Under the pieces are notes generated by a model. That model worked only from the letters and a program-made list of their open reading frames with translations. It did no database searches and was not told the origin of the DNA. From contig NZ_CP138632.1 in the NCBI RefSeq assembly GCF_036456085.1, forward strand, positions 186,001 to 250,000: a stretch of DNA of 64,000 nt. Direction: 5' to 3'. How positions within the stretch are numbered: the stretch's first letter is position 1; each line of letters begins with the position of its first letter. The DNA is from Veillonella parvula. GTDB taxonomy: Bacteria; Bacillota; Negativicutes; Veillonellales; Veillonellaceae. Of this stretch, positions 9,987 through 20,404 are shown piece by piece. Made by a program: the position numbers and the translations under genes.

Positions 9987-11333
9987 ATGGGGAAAAAATT
10001 AGGATATGTTAGCCTAGGTTGTGCTAAAAATTTAGTAGATACAGAGGTAATGTTAGGCTTATTGAGAGATAATGGCTATTCGATTACAGAAGACTTAAGC
10101 GAAGCAGATCTTATCGTTGTAAATACCTGTACTTTTATTGAAAAAGCTAAGGCTGAGTCTATAAATACCATCCTTGAGGTTGCCCAATATAAGGAGGATG
10201 GTGCTTGTAAGGGCCTTATCGTAGCAGGTTGTCTTAGTCAACAATATCAGGATGAATTATTCCAAGAAATTCCTGAAATTGATGCATTAATCGGTACCGG
10301 TGCATGGGATCAAGTTATGGTAGCCGTTGATGCTATTGAGCACGGCAATCGCAGTTGTATCATGGAAAATATTACGAATATCTACGATGAGCGCATGCCT
10401 CGTATTCAAACAACACCTCGTTATAGTGCATATGTAAAAATTGCAGAAGGCTGTAATAACGGGTGTACATTCTGTATTATCCCAAAGGTACGCGGTGCAT
10501 TCCGTAGTCGTACTATCGAGTCTATCAAGGCTGAAGTGGAACGATTGGCTGCGACCGGGGTTAAGGAAGTTGTCCTTATCGCTCAAGATACAACGAGTTA
10601 TGGTATCGACCTTAATGATGGTAAACCATTGTTGACGACATTGTTAAAAGAATTAACAACTGTAGAAGGCATAGAATGGATTCGCATGCTATACCTATAT
10701 CCGACATTTTTCTCTGATGAATTGTTAGATATTATCGTTAATGAGCCAAAGCTTTGTAAATATGTAGATATTCCATTGCAACATGTTAATAACGATATTT
10801 TGAAACAAATGAATCGCCGAGATGATCGCAATGATATTGAGCGTTTGCTTAAGAAAATTAGAAATGCACCGACTCATATTACATTGCGCACCTCTATCAT
10901 CGTTGGATTCCCTGGTGAAACAGATGAACAATTTGAGGAACTTTGTGACTTTGTAAAAGAAATCAAATTTGATAATATGGGCGTATTTACGTATTCTCAA
11001 GAAGATGGTACACCAGCTGGTGCTCGTGAAGACCAAATACCAGAAGAGGTCAAAGAAGAGCGCTATCACGTTCTTATGTCCATCCAAGCTGCTATCTCTG
11101 AAGAGAATAATCGCAATTTAGAAGGTACCATTGATTATGCTATGGTAGAGGAAATCGAAGAAGGCGAGAATAACACATTGCTTGCAAAAGGGCGATTGAA
11201 ATCTCAAGCACCTGATGTAGATGGTAATATGTACATTGAAGACTGCGGTGAAGACATTCAACCTGGTGATATTCTTAAGGTACAAGTAGAGCAAGGCTTT
11301 GCTTATGATGTAGTAGCTACGGTTGTAGAATAA
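9987..11333 (+). CDS. rimO: Ribosomal protein S12 methylthiotransferase RimO
   Basis: Adds a methylthio group to a conserved aspartate of ribosomal protein S12. The N-terminal UPF0004 domain begins LGYVSLGCAKNLVDTE and supplies three Cys for one iron-sulfur cluster. The radical SAM motif CNNGCTFCIIP follows near residue 148, and a TRAM RNA-binding domain ends the protein. The ATG at 9987 is chosen because GAAAGGA ends six bases before it; an upstream in-frame GTG at 9969 has no ribosome site. The length (448 residues) is normal. Confidence 0.96.
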   Translation: MGKKLGYVSLGCAKNLVDTEVMLGLLRDNGYSITEDLSEADLIVVNTCTFIEKAKAESINTILEVAQYKEDGACKGLIVAGCLSQQYQDELFQEIPEIDALIGTGAWDQVMVAVDAIEHGNRSCIMENITNIYDERMPRIQTTPRYSAYVKIAEGCNNGCTFCIIPKVRGAFRSRTIESIKAEVERLAATGVKEVVLIAQDTTSYGIDLNDGKPLLTTLLKELTTVEGIEWIRMLYLYPTFFSDELLDIIVNEPKLCKYVDIPLQHVNNDILKQMNRRDDRNDIERLLKKIRNAPTHITLRTSIIVGFPGETDEQFEELCDFVKEIKFDNMGVFTYSQEDGTPAGAREDQIPEEVKEERYHVLMSIQAAISEENNRNLEGTIDYAMVEEIEEGENNTLLAKGRLKSQAPDVDGNMYIEDCGEDIQPGDILKVQVEQGFAYDVVATVVE

Positions 11334-11370
11334 TGCACAGTTCGATATATTCGATTGTGGAGGTGATCTG

Positions 11371-12618
11371 ATGATTGTAGAACTTATTTCTACAGGTTCA
11401 GAATTATTGCTAGGTGATACAGTAAATACGAATGTATCATGGCTAGCACAAGAGTTGAATAAACTAGGATATACCATTGCCCATCAATCGGTGGTAGGTG
11501 ATAATCCGAAACGGATGGCTGAAGTCTTTCAGCTCGCTAGTACAAGGGCTGATATCGTTATTAGTACTGGTGGGCTAGGACCAACGCAGGGCGACATTAC
11601 ACGTAATGTACTTGCCGATTCAATTGGCAGACCTATTGTGTTTAATCAAGAGGCCATGAACGAGCTTGAAAGGTTTTTTAAAAGTGTAAACCGTACTATA
11701 CCCGATGCGAGTCGGCGAGAAGCACAATTACCAAAAGGGGCAAAGGTATTATATAACCCTGTTGGAGTTGCTCCCGGTGTAGTCGTTGAAGATGGCGACA
11801 CTACGTACATACTTTTACCTGGACCTCCTGGAGAAATGAAGGGCATGTTCCAAGAGAGCGTAGTTCCTTATTTAAATGGCCGATTTGGTTCTCAAGGTGT
11901 TGTTACATCCTATCGTTATGGCGTATATGATATTCGTGAAATTGATTTAGAAAGCACCTTGATGGATCTAATTAAGAAGCAATCTAATCCGACCATAGCT
12001 TTGCTCATTAAAAAGGGCTACATTGAGGTTCGCATCACTGCTAAGGCTGAAACATTAGAAGCGGCACAAGACCTGCTTAATCCTTGGGATGCAATCATAC
12101 GAGAACGCTTAGGCTCTCGCATAGGGCGCAACTTAACAATTTCTATGGAGGAAACATTAGGTCGAACCTTGTTAGAGGAACATAGTACTATTAGTACTGC
12201 TGAATCATGTACATCAGGATTGGTTGGTAAATTACTGACTAATGTCAGTGGCAGTAGTGAGTACTATATGGGTGGTGTCATTTCGTATAGTAATGATGTG
12301 AAACATCGTGTTTTAGGTGTACCACAAGATATGTTAGATACATATGGCGCTGTTAGTGAACAAGTGGCTAAGGCTATGGCAGAGGGGGCACGAACTGTTG
12401 GCCAAACAACATATGCTGTTTCTACAACGGGGATAGCCGGTCCTGGTGGAGGAACTCAAGAAAAGCCCGTTGGACTAGTGTGGTTTGGTGTTACTGGTCC
12501 ACATGGCACAGTGGCCCATAAAGCTAATTTAATTGGCAATCGAGAAGATATTAGACAAAGTGCGGCAGAGCTAGCACTATACTATGTTTATACTTATATA
12601 ACAGAAAAGGAGAAATAA
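11371..12618 (+). CDS. cinA: CinA, competence/damage-inducible protein (nicotinamide-nucleotide amidohydrolase)
   Basis: Two-domain CinA. The N-terminal MoCF-like domain ([30 protein letters not shown]) is the COG1058 pyrophosphatase part, and the C-terminal domain ([24 protein letters not shown]) is the PncC-type NMN deamidase. It recycles NMN to NaMN, and in many Gram-positive bacteria it is co-transcribed with recA. Here recA begins four bases after its stop, which supports one transcript. The start has a strong GGAGGTGAT ribosome site. Confidence 0.95.
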   Translation: MIVELISTGSELLLGDTVNTNVSWLAQELNKLGYTIAHQSVVGDNPKRMAEVFQLASTRADIVISTGGLGPTQGDITRNVLADSIGRPIVFNQEAMNELERFFKSVNRTIPDASRREAQLPKGAKVLYNPVGVAPGVVVEDGDTTYILLPGPPGEMKGMFQESVVPYLNGRFGSQGVVTSYRYGVYDIREIDLESTLMDLIKKQSNPTIALLIKKGYIEVRITAKAETLEAAQDLLNPWDAIIRERLGSRIGRNLTISMEETLGRTLLEEHSTISTAESCTSGLVGKLLTNVSGSSEYYMGGVISYSNDVKHRVLGVPQDMLDTYGAVSEQVAKAMAEGARTVGQTTYAVSTTGIAGPGGGTQEKPVGLVWFGVTGPHGTVAHKANLIGNREDIRQSAAELALYYVYTYITEKEK

Positions 12619-12622
12619 AATA

Positions 12623-13663
12623 ATGGCTGTAGATGGCAGACAAGCAGCGTTGGATAACGCGTTAAAACAAATTGAAAAAGATTTTGGTAAAGGTGCTATT
12701 ATGCGTCTTGGTGAAGCGGCAGATCGCATGAATGTAGAGGTGATTTCCTCTGGTTCTCTTGCTATCGATATTGCTGTTGGTGTAGGTGGTTTCCCTCGTG
12801 GCCGTGTAATTGAAATCTACGGTCCAGAATCTTCTGGTAAAACAACAGTGGCTCTTCACGCTGTAGCAGAAGCTCAAAAACAAGGTGGTATTGCAGCATT
12901 TATTGATGCGGAACATGCGATGGATCCTGTATATGCTCGCAACTTGGGGGTAGACATCAATAATTTGTTGATTTCTCAACCAGATAATGGAGAACAAGCT
13001 CTAGAAATTACAGAAGCTCTTGTTCGCAGTGGTGCAGTAGATATTGTTGTAGTTGACTCCGTAGCGGCTTTGGTTCCTAAAGCGGAAATCGATGGCGAAA
13101 TGGGCGATGCTCACGTAGGCTTACAAGCTCGTTTGATGAGTAAAGCTTTGCGCAAATTGACTGGTATCATCAGTAAATCCAAAACAGTTGTTATCTTCAT
13201 CAACCAATTGCGTGAAAAAGTAGGTGTTATGTTCGGTAATCCTGAAACAACGACTGGTGGTCGTGCGTTGAAATTCTATTCTTCCGTGCGACTTGATGTT
13301 CGTAAAGGGGAATTAATTAAAGCAAACAACGAAAATGTTGGCGCTCGAACAAAAGTCAAAGTTGTCAAAAATAAGGTGGCACCTCCATTTAAGACAGCTG
13401 AATTTGATTTGATGTATGGCGAAGGTATCTCTAAAACTGGCACACTTATTGATATTGGTACAAATATGGAAATTATTAATAAATCTGGTGCTTGGTACTC
13501 CTATAATGGGGAACGTATGGGGCAAGGTAAGGAAGCGGCTAAACAATACTTGTTAGAGAATCCACAAATAGCTGATGAAATCGATCGCATTATTCGTGAT
13601 ACATTGGCTGTTGGCACTGAAGAAATCGATGTAATTGGTGAAGAAGTAACTGAAGAAGTATAA
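12623..13663 (+). CDS. recA: Recombinase RecA
   Basis: Homologous recombination and SOS co-protease. P-loop GPESSGKTT at residues 67-75, loop L2 region ([16 protein letters not shown]) and the usual acidic C-terminus ([14 protein letters not shown]). The length of 346 residues is standard. It is tightly coupled to cinA upstream and recX downstream (recX starts three bases after the stop). I see no clear LexA box directly before recA; any SOS control would act from a promoter upstream of cinA. Confidence 0.98.
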   Translation: MAVDGRQAALDNALKQIEKDFGKGAIMRLGEAADRMNVEVISSGSLAIDIAVGVGGFPRGRVIEIYGPESSGKTTVALHAVAEAQKQGGIAAFIDAEHAMDPVYARNLGVDINNLLISQPDNGEQALEITEALVRSGAVDIVVVDSVAALVPKAEIDGEMGDAHVGLQARLMSKALRKLTGIISKSKTVVIFINQLREKVGVMFGNPETTTGGRALKFYSSVRLDVRKGELIKANNENVGARTKVKVVKNKVAPPFKTAEFDLMYGEGISKTGTLIDIGTNMEIINKSGAWYSYNGERMGQGKEAAKQYLLENPQIADEIDRIIRDTLAVGTEEIDVIGEEVTEEV

Positions 13664-13665
13664 TC

Positions 13666-14109
13666 ATGAGTGACGAAACGATGCAAGCTGCTATGGATCA
13701 AGCGTATCGCTTCTTAGCTCAGCGCTTCCTTAGTTCTTATGAGCTGACGCAAAAAATGAGACGTAAACAATTCGAGGACCCTATCATTGAGAGGGTCCTT
13801 GAGCGCCTTAAAGATTATGATTACATTAATGATGAACGTTTATCTGAGCAGGTATTAGCCTATTTTATGAAAGAACAGAAATACGGTGCTTATATGATTA
13901 AGCAAAAAATGAAACTTCGAGGACTTGCGATTCCTCAAGAAATTTCTGCTTATGATGAGGTAAAAGCTGCTTATCGGGTGGTAGAGAAAAAATTTGGATC
14001 TATTCTCAATGAAGAGAAGACTCCTCAGGTAAAAGTTTTTAGTTTTCTCAAATACAGGGGGTTCTCAACAAGCACAATTCAAGTTGTATGCAATGATTTT
14101 TATGAATAA
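13666..14109 (+). CDS. recX: RecX regulator of RecA
   Basis: Small RecA-binding modulator that caps or remodels RecA filaments. The tandem three-helix repeats typical of RecX are visible (YRFLAQRFLSSYELTQKMRR; VLERLKDYDYINDERLSEQV; YGAYMIKQKMKLRGLAIPQ). The 147-residue length fits the family. It lies immediately after recA and is probably translated from the same mRNA. Confidence 0.9.
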   Translation: MSDETMQAAMDQAYRFLAQRFLSSYELTQKMRRKQFEDPIIERVLERLKDYDYINDERLSEQVLAYFMKEQKYGAYMIKQKMKLRGLAIPQEISAYDEVKAAYRVVEKKFGSILNEEKTPQVKVFSFLKYRGFSTSTIQVVCNDFYE

Positions 14110-14148
14110 ATTCTGCTTTTTGAGAGGCCTTGGTAGGCTTGTAAAATC

Positions 14149-14177
14149 TTGACAGAAAGGGCTTTGAAGTCTAAAAT
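14149..14177 (+). promoter_or_regulatory. Promoter for rny
   Basis: A perfect TTGACA -35 box (14149-14154) and a TAAAAT -10 box (14172-14177) are 17 bases apart. Transcription would start near 14184, giving a leader of about 110 bases before the proposed rny start. Confidence 0.6.
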
Positions 14178-14293
14178 TAATAATAGCCTTATTTATTTAT
14201 ATGATGATATGGCTAATTGATAATTTAATGCATAAAGGGCATAAAAAGGAGCATGAAAGCTCAATTTTGAGAAATAAAAAGGAGGTGAAAGAA

Positions 14294-15829
14294 ATTCTAG
14301 AGTATAGTCTAATTGCAGTGGTAATGGTACTGATTGGACTAGGGGTAGGCTATTTTTTAAGAAAAAATATTGCTGAAGGAAAACTGAATCAAGCTGAACA
14401 AGAGGCTGCACGCATCATTGCAAATGGTGAACGCACAGCTGAGTCTAAAAAGAAAGAAGCTTTATTAGAAGCGAAAGAAGAAATTCATAAGCTCCGTTCT
14501 GATGTAGAACGAGAAAATAAAGATCGTCGTTCTGAACTTCAACGTATGGAACGTCGTATTCTTCAAAAAGAAGAATCTTTGGATAAAAAATTAGACAATA
14601 TTGAGCACAAAGAGGAAGCTTTACATCGCAAAGAAGCTGACTTAGCCCAAAGCCGTGAAAAGGTAGAAGCTTTGTATGAAAAACAAATGGCAGAATTGGA
14701 ACGTATTTCTGGCATGACGTTCGAAGAAGCAAAAAATATCTTGTTAACGAATGTGGAACAAGAAATCCGTCATGAAACGGCGATTATGGTTAAGGAAATG
14801 GAGCAGCAAGCTAAGGATGAAGCGGAGAAAAAAGCGAAAGAAATTATCTCCTCTGCTATCCAACGTTGTGCAGCTGACCATGTAGCGGAAACTACCGTAT
14901 CCGTAGTGGCATTGCCTAATGATGAAATGAAGGGGCGCATTATCGGTCGTGAGGGTCGTAACATTCGTGCACTCGAAACATTAACAGGTATTGATTTGAT
15001 TATCGATGACACACCAGAAGCAGTTATTCTTTCCGGCTTCGATCCAATTCGTCGTGAAGTGGCTCGTATTGCGCTGGAAAAATTGATTGTAGATGGTCGT
15101 ATCCATCCAGCTCGTATTGAAGAAATGGTTGGTAAAGCTCGTAAAGAGGTGGACCAAACTATTAAAGAGGCTGGTGAACAAGCGACATTTGAAGCTGATG
15201 TTCACGGCTTACATCCTGAAATTGTTAAGATTTTAGGCCGTTTGAAATATCGTACTAGTTATGGTCAAAACGTATTGAAACATTCCATTGAAGTATCTCA
15301 TTTAGCAGGTTTAATGGCAGCTGAACTAGGCTGTGATGTAACTTTGGCTAAACGAGGTGGTTTGATTCATGATATTGGTAAAGCATTAGACCGTGAACTT
15401 GAAGGTTCTCATGTTCAAATCGGTGTTGATGTGGCTCGTAAATATCGTGAAAGTGCAGCAGTAATTAACTGTATTGGTGCTCATCATGGTGATGAAGAGT
15501 TCCAAACAGTAGAAGCTGTATTAGTAGCTGCCGCTGATGCTATCTCCGCTGCCCGTCCAGGAGCACGTCGAGAAACATTAGAAAACTACTTAAAACGTTT
15601 ATCTAAATTGGAAGAAATCGCTGAATCCTTCGAAGGCGTTGAAAAATGTTTTGCTATTCAAGCCGGTCGTGAGATTCGCGTTGTAGTAAAGCCGGATAAG
15701 ATTGATGAAGCTGAGTCTACATTACTTGTTCGGAATATCGTAAAACGCATCGAGTCAGAACTTGAATATCCAGGCCAAATTAAGGTCGTAATTATTCGTG
15801 AAACTCGCGTTGTGGATTACGCAAAATAA
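14294..15829 (+). CDS. rny: Ribonuclease Y
   Basis: Membrane-anchored endoribonuclease that starts mRNA decay. Order: one N-terminal membrane helix ([17 protein letters not shown]), a long charged coiled coil, a KH RNA-binding domain ([15 protein letters not shown]) and an HD domain ([14 protein letters not shown]). The frame is open back to ATG 14201, but no ribosome site precedes that codon. A perfect AAGGAGG ends eight bases before an ATT codon at 14294, and starting there makes the N-terminus almost the same length as Bacillus RNase Y. An in-frame GTG at 14285 overlaps the ribosome site. The start is therefore uncertain, while the gene identity is secure. Confidence 0.93.
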   Translation: MLEYSLIAVVMVLIGLGVGYFLRKNIAEGKLNQAEQEAARIIANGERTAESKKKEALLEAKEEIHKLRSDVERENKDRRSELQRMERRILQKEESLDKKLDNIEHKEEALHRKEADLAQSREKVEALYEKQMAELERISGMTFEEAKNILLTNVEQEIRHETAIMVKEMEQQAKDEAEKKAKEIISSAIQRCAADHVAETTVSVVALPNDEMKGRIIGREGRNIRALETLTGIDLIIDDTPEAVILSGFDPIRREVARIALEKLIVDGRIHPARIEEMVGKARKEVDQTIKEAGEQATFEADVHGLHPEIVKILGRLKYRTSYGQNVLKHSIEVSHLAGLMAAELGCDVTLAKRGGLIHDIGKALDRELEGSHVQIGVDVARKYRESAAVINCIGAHHGDEEFQTVEAVLVAAADAISAARPGARRETLENYLKRLSKLEEIAESFEGVEKCFAIQAGREIRVVVKPDKIDEAESTLLVRNIVKRIESELEYPGQIKVVIIRETRVVDYAK

Positions 15830-15850
15830 TATGCTATAAGCGATAAGTAT

Positions 15851-15881
15851 AGGCTGCAATGTTTTCATTGCAGCCTATTGT
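15851..15881 (+). terminator. Terminator-like hairpin after rny
   Basis: AGGCTGCAATG (15851-15861) and CATTGCAGCCT (15866-15876) form a perfect 11-bp stem with a TTTT loop. The following tract (ATTGTTAT) is only weakly U-rich, so termination may be incomplete. Confidence 0.6.
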
Positions 15882-15926
15882 TATCAAAGTTTCGGTAATT
15901 ACATATTGCTATATACGGCGTATAGA

Positions 15927-15960
15927 AATCATCATGTACATTACATTGTAGATGATGATT
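15927..15960. repeat. Inverted repeat between rny and dnaG
   Basis: A 14-base arm starting AATCATCATG and its near-perfect complement ending GATGATGATT enclose TTACAT. There is no T run, so it is not an obvious terminator. It could be a protein-binding site or an RNA structure in the dnaG leader. Confidence 0.4.
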
Positions 15961-16087
15961 CCTATGATTCGTATCAAGCTTTTTTATATTATTTTTATAA
16001 TTTAATTGATTAAAATGCTTTACAAATAGAGGATTTTTTATTTGTATATAGAATTAATATATATATATGGGGAAGGAGGCGTTGGCT

Positions 16088-17860
16088 ATGAGCCGATATT
16101 TTGAAAATGAGTTGATTGAACAAATCAAAGATGCTAATGATATCGTGTCAGTTGTATCCGAGCATGTAGCCTTAAAGAAACGCGGCAAGAACTATTGGGG
16201 TTGTTGTCCATTTCATAATGAAAAAACGCCATCCTTTAGCGTAGCTCCTGAAAAGGGTTTTTATTATTGTTTTGGTTGCCATGCATCAGGAAATGCTATT
16301 AAATTTCTTATGGAGTTAGAGCATTTAACCTTTGTAGAAGCTTTAGAGCGGCTAGCTAATCGGGCTAATATTCCATTGCCAGAGGCGAAACTTTCACCTG
16401 AGCAAAGAGCTAGAGATGAAAGACGTAAAAAACTGTATGAAGCTTCTGATTTAGCAGCCACCTTTTTCCATAACTGTCTCACTCAAACGTCTATTGGTAA
16501 AGTGGGATTAGATTATTTGAAAAAGAGGGGGCTCACACAAGAAACCATAGAACAATTTAAACTTGGTTTTGCTCCTGATGGTTGGGATAAGTTATATCGT
16601 GCCTTTCATGACCGTGGTATTGATGATTCCATTCTCTTGGAGTTGAATCTTGTCAGAAAGAATCAAAAGGGTCAATTTTATGACTTCTTCAGAAATAGAA
16701 TTATGTTCCCCATTATGGATGGTAAAGGGCGAGTAGTTGCTTTTGGTGGGCGTGTTATGGATGATAGTACACCAAAATATTTAAACTCTCCAGAGTCATC
16801 AATCTTTGAAAAAGGTAAACTTCTATTTGCTTTTGATAAGGCTTATAAATCTATTCGTGAGGAAAAACAAGCTATTCTTGTAGAAGGCTATATGGATGTT
16901 ATATCTGCTCATAATCATGGTGTTACTAATGTAGTCGCATCATTGGGGACTGCTTATACAAGAGATCATGGACATATCTTGATGAGGCAGGCTGAAGAAA
17001 TCGTGTTAGCTTATGATATGGATGGTGCTGGTCGTCAGGCGGCTGCTAGAGCTATTGAATTATTGCAAAATACGGATTTTAAGGTGCGTGTCCTTGCTAT
17101 GCCAGACGGCAAAGATCCAGATGATTATGTGCGTAATCATGGGGGGCAGGCATTTAAGGAGTTAGTTGCTAAAGCTGTTAAGCCTCTTGATTATCTATTA
17201 AGTGAGTCTTTAATTAAACACGATACAAATGATACAGAAGGAAAGCAGGCTGTTATGGCAGATGTTTTCCCATATATTGCAAATATAGATAGTCAAACGC
17301 AGAGAGATGATGCTTTAAAAACATTGGCATTGCCATTATGGCTTGATAATAGTACTATTTTTAGATACTTTAGAGATTATGTGAAAAAAGGACAAATTGA
17401 ATTAGTGGATACGGCATCGACACCTTTGCCAACACAGGATTTACCAAGGGGTGATGCGGAAAAATTATTATCCTTAGCTTTCACAAATGGCGAAGTATTA
17501 CAACATATGATGAGCTATTTGCCATTAGAGGACTTTGAAAAAATTGAATATCGAGGTATAATAGAAAAGCTATTCACCTTGTATAAGTCCGAAGGTCGTC
17601 TAGATGAAACTGCAATTCAATCTGTTTTATCTTCTCAAGAATACGATATTTACTCTAGGTTGGTCGTCATGAGTGACGATGAATATAAGGTACAAGTGCC
17701 TGCATTAATCCGCAAGATAAGGCTCCATTCATTGCGTGAACAGTATAAAGCGCATTCGATTATGGCGGATCAATTAAAACGAGCAGGAGATTCGACGTTT
17801 ATTAGCGAATTACATAAGTGTCAGGAAATACAGAATTTAATTAGAGAATGGTCTAAGTAA
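16088..17860 (+). CDS. dnaG: DNA primase DnaG
   Basis: Makes RNA primers at the replication fork. An N-terminal CHC2 zinc finger ([15 protein letters not shown] ... [11 protein letters not shown]) is followed by the TOPRIM catalytic core ([35 protein letters not shown]) and a helicase-binding C-terminal domain. The ATG at 16088 is chosen because AAGGAGG lies eight bases before it; an in-frame ATG at 16067 has no ribosome site. It begins the classic macromolecular synthesis pair dnaG-rpoD. Confidence 0.97.
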   Translation: MSRYFENELIEQIKDANDIVSVVSEHVALKKRGKNYWGCCPFHNEKTPSFSVAPEKGFYYCFGCHASGNAIKFLMELEHLTFVEALERLANRANIPLPEAKLSPEQRARDERRKKLYEASDLAATFFHNCLTQTSIGKVGLDYLKKRGLTQETIEQFKLGFAPDGWDKLYRAFHDRGIDDSILLELNLVRKNQKGQFYDFFRNRIMFPIMDGKGRVVAFGGRVMDDSTPKYLNSPESSIFEKGKLLFAFDKAYKSIREEKQAILVEGYMDVISAHNHGVTNVVASLGTAYTRDHGHILMRQAEEIVLAYDMDGAGRQAAARAIELLQNTDFKVRVLAMPDGKDPDDYVRNHGGQAFKELVAKAVKPLDYLLSESLIKHDTNDTEGKQAVMADVFPYIANIDSQTQRDDALKTLALPLWLDNSTIFRYFRDYVKKGQIELVDTASTPLPTQDLPRGDAEKLLSLAFTNGEVLQHMMSYLPLEDFEKIEYRGIIEKLFTLYKSEGRLDETAIQSVLSSQEYDIYSRLVVMSDDEYKVQVPALIRKIRLHSLREQYKAHSIMADQLKRAGDSTFISELHKCQEIQNLIREWSK

Positions 17861-17888
17861 ATCATTAATGGTTAAAAAGGAGAGCGCT

Positions 17889-19049
17889 GTGGCTAAGAAA
17901 GTACAAAAAAGTCAAATAGAGGAGATTGTTGAGCAACTTCTTGAAAAAGGCCGTAAGAGCGGTGTGTTGACACAATCCGAGATTTCAGATGCTCTTCATG
18001 AGCAGACGGAAATTACTGCGGAACAATTAGATGATATTTATACGACTTTGGGTAAATTGAATGTTGAGATTGTGGCAGATATCGATGCTGATGATACAGA
18101 TAATCATACAATTGAAACGGATGAAGATGAAGACGAAGTTTCTAGCGAGAAAAAAATTGCTATCGATTTAAGTGTTGATTCTGGTGTTAATATCGATGAC
18201 CCTGTACGAATGTACCTAAAAGAGATTGGTCGAGTGCCATTGCTTTCAGCTGATGAAGAAATCGTATTAGCTAAGCAAATTGAAGCTGGTGCTCAAGAGG
18301 ATGCTACATATAAAGATATTCAACTTAGCAAAAAGGCAAAGAAAAAATTGGTAGATGCTAACTTGCGACTAGTTGTAAGTATCGCAAAACGTTATGTAGG
18401 TCGCGGTATGTTGTTCTTGGATCTAATCCAAGAAGGTAACTTAGGTCTAATCAAAGCGGTAGATAAATTCGATTATACTAAAGGTTATAAATTTTCTACG
18501 TATGCTACATGGTGGATTCGTCAAGCAATTACGCGTGCTATTGCAGACCAAGCTCGTACGATTCGTATTCCTGTACATATGGTAGAAACAATTAATAAAT
18601 TGATTCGTATTTCTAGACAATTGTTGCAAGACAAGGGTCGTGAGCCATTGCCAGAAGAAATTGCTGAAGGTATGGGAATTACTGTAGAGCGGGTGCGTGA
18701 AATTCAGAAAATCGCTCAAGAGCCAGTATCCTTGGAAACTCCGATTGGTGAAGAGGAAGATTCCCATTTAGGGGACTTCATCGAGGACCAAGATGCAATT
18801 GCTCCAGACGATGCAGCTAGCTACATTTTATTGCAAGAGCAGATTGAAGATGTATTTACATGCTTGACTGATCGTGAGCAACAAGTCTTGATTTTACGTT
18901 TTGGTTTGAAGGATGGTAAGCCTCGTACATTGGAAGAAGTTGGTCAACATTTCAATGTAACAAGAGAACGTATTCGTCAGATTGAAGGTAAAGCGCTTAC
19001 TAAATTGCGTAACCGCGGTAAACGTGATAAAATCAAAGACTTCTTATAA
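17889..19049 (+). CDS. rpoD: Primary sigma factor RpoD (SigA)
   Basis: Housekeeping sigma-70. Region 1.1 is followed by an acidic stretch ([12 protein letters not shown]), region 1.2 ([17 protein letters not shown]), region 2 ([33 protein letters not shown], which melts the -10 box), region 3 and the region 4 HTH that reads the -35 box ([19 protein letters not shown]). The GTG at 17889 is preferred: an AAAGGAG site ends six bases upstream, whereas the in-frame ATG at 17868 overlaps no ribosome site. In Firmicutes trmK and nif3 normally follow; here they lie beyond que genes, a tRNA and the prophage. Confidence 0.97.
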   Translation: MAKKVQKSQIEEIVEQLLEKGRKSGVLTQSEISDALHEQTEITAEQLDDIYTTLGKLNVEIVADIDADDTDNHTIETDEDEDEVSSEKKIAIDLSVDSGVNIDDPVRMYLKEIGRVPLLSADEEIVLAKQIEAGAQEDATYKDIQLSKKAKKKLVDANLRLVVSIAKRYVGRGMLFLDLIQEGNLGLIKAVDKFDYTKGYKFSTYATWWIRQAITRAIADQARTIRIPVHMVETINKLIRISRQLLQDKGREPLPEEIAEGMGITVERVREIQKIAQEPVSLETPIGEEEDSHLGDFIEDQDAIAPDDAASYILLQEQIEDVFTCLTDREQQVLILRFGLKDGKPRTLEEVGQHFNVTRERIRQIEGKALTKLRNRGKRDKIKDFL

Positions 19050-19064
19050 TATTTTGAATCTCTT

Positions 19065-19111
19065 AAGGGTTGTAATGCAGTGTTGTATAGCACTGTATTA
19101 CAACCCTTTTG
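19065..19111 (+). terminator. Rho-independent terminator of the dnaG-rpoD unit
   Basis: AAGGGTTGTAATGCAGTG (19065-19082) and CACTGTATTACAACCCTT (19091-19108) form an 18-bp stem with one mismatch, followed by a short T run. Confidence 0.85.
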
Positions 19112-19167
19112 TGTTATAATAAAAAATGGTAATATCTTACAATAAAAAGTAATTTATGATAAGACTT

Positions 19168-19246
19168 ACGTAATAGACAAGCGTTTCATGTAATATCGAT
19201 AAGTTCTATGTAATAGATATAAGTTGAAAGCTTATGTAATAGATAG
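19168..19246 (+). repeat. Four direct repeats in the queD leader
   Basis: The unit TATGTAATAGATA occurs four times with small changes; its GTAATA core begins at 19170, 19190, 19210 and 19236, giving spacings of 20, 20 and 26 bases. The last copy runs into the queD ribosome site (AGATAGGAGATATA). Two-turn spacing on one face of the helix suggests a cooperative regulator; no known riboswitch fold was recognised. Confidence 0.5.
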
Positions 19247-19254
19247 GAGATATA

Positions 19255-19593
19255 ATGTTTACAGTTACTAAACGGTTAGAGGTGAGTGCATCTCATCAAT
19301 TAAAACTAGATTATCCGAGTAAATGTCAAAATCTTCATGGGCATAACTGGATTATTACAGTTCATGCACGTTCTGAAGAGTTAGATCATAATGGGATGGT
19401 CATCGATTTTACGATTATTAAAGAAAAAATTCATGGTCGATTGGACCATCGCCATATCAACGATGTACTAGGCGATATAAATCCTACTGCGGAGAATATG
19501 GCAAAATGGATCGCTGATGAATTGGGCCCAAAATGCTTTAAAGTAGAGGTTCAAGAATCTGAAGGGAACACAGCTATTTATGAACGTGATTGA
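19255..19593 (+). CDS. queD: 6-carboxy-5,6,7,8-tetrahydropterin synthase QueD
   Basis: Second step of queuosine precursor (preQ0) synthesis, converting dihydroneopterin triphosphate. Zinc-binding His residues are in SASHQL (near residue 14) and LHGHNW (near residues 28-30); Cys24 precedes the HGH motif as the catalytic Cys. The C-terminal VEVQESEGNTAIYE carries the pterin-anchoring Glu. At 112 residues it is a compact QueD. It overlaps queE by 14 bases, which suggests translational coupling. Confidence 0.94.
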   Translation: MFTVTKRLEVSASHQLKLDYPSKCQNLHGHNWIITVHARSEELDHNGMVIDFTIIKEKIHGRLDHRHINDVLGDINPTAENMAKWIADELGPKCFKVEVQESEGNTAIYERD

Positions 19594-20323
19594 GATTTTT
19601 GCCTCTATTGATGGGGAAGGTAGTCGGCAAGGCTTGCTGACTACATTTTTACGCCTTCATGATTGCAATATTCGCTGTTCCTATTGCGACACGACTTATA
19701 GCTACGGCATTGATAGTGTATTCACAGAGATGACTGTAGCTGAGGTGGCTGATGTTATTGAAAGCTTAGGTAATCATCGCATTACTATTACTGGTGGGGA
19801 GCCTCTATTACAAGAAGCTGCTGTTGTAGAGTTAATTGATGAATTAAATCGTCGGAAGGCTTTAAAGATACAAAACAGTCCATCAAATCAAAGTGATTTA
19901 ACTCGTATTAATGATGTAGATAAATTTGATAAACGAAAGATACCTAATATTAGCTATTATGATTTTAATATTGAAACAAATGGCACGATTGTACCGAGCT
20001 TTCATAGAGATAATGTGTGGTTTACCTACGATTATAAAACGCCGTCCTCTTTAGCTGAAGAGTCTATGAATATAGATATATTCAAGGTGGCTACAGAACG
20101 TGATTTGATTAAGTTTGTCGTTGGTTCTCCAGAAGATTTGGATTGTATGCGTCGCATAATTAGTAAATATCCTACAGTGGCTCAAATATATGTATCGCCT
20201 GTATGGGGACAGATTGAGGCGGCATCGATTATCGATTATATGAAAGCATATAATTTGCAGAATGTACGATTCCAACTGCAAATCCATAAATTTGTCTGGG
20301 ATCCAGATGCAAAGGGTGTATAG
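19580..20323 (+). CDS. queE: 7-carboxy-7-deazaguanine synthase QueE
   Basis: Radical SAM enzyme that contracts the QueD product to 7-carboxy-7-deazaguanine. The cluster motif CNIRCSYC lies near residues 30-37 after the ASIDGEGSRQG start, and ITGGEPLLQ near residue 72 contacts SAM. An extra Lys/Asn-rich segment around residues 95-125 makes it slightly longer than the shortest family members. queC and queF are not in this window. Confidence 0.94.
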   Translation: MNVIEIFASIDGEGSRQGLLTTFLRLHDCNIRCSYCDTTYSYGIDSVFTEMTVAEVADVIESLGNHRITITGGEPLLQEAAVVELIDELNRRKALKIQNSPSNQSDLTRINDVDKFDKRKIPNISYYDFNIETNGTIVPSFHRDNVWFTYDYKTPSSLAEESMNIDIFKVATERDLIKFVVGSPEDLDCMRRIISKYPTVAQIYVSPVWGQIEAASIIDYMKAYNLQNVRFQLQIHKFVWDPDAKGV

Positions 20324-20404
20324 TATTATTAGGCTGTGTAGTATCAGTATCTTTTCTATGGTATGATATGAGGTCTGATGAAATCTTGATATAAAGGGGT
20401 AAAT

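Noticed and set aside
14201-14293. ATG 14201 as the rny start
   Set aside because: No ribosome site, and it adds a 31-residue Lys/His-rich extension before the membrane helix that RNase Y proteins lack.
19168-19246. Short CRISPR array in the queD leader
   Set aside because: The repeats are 7-13 bases, spacers are under 15 bases and there are no cas genes.
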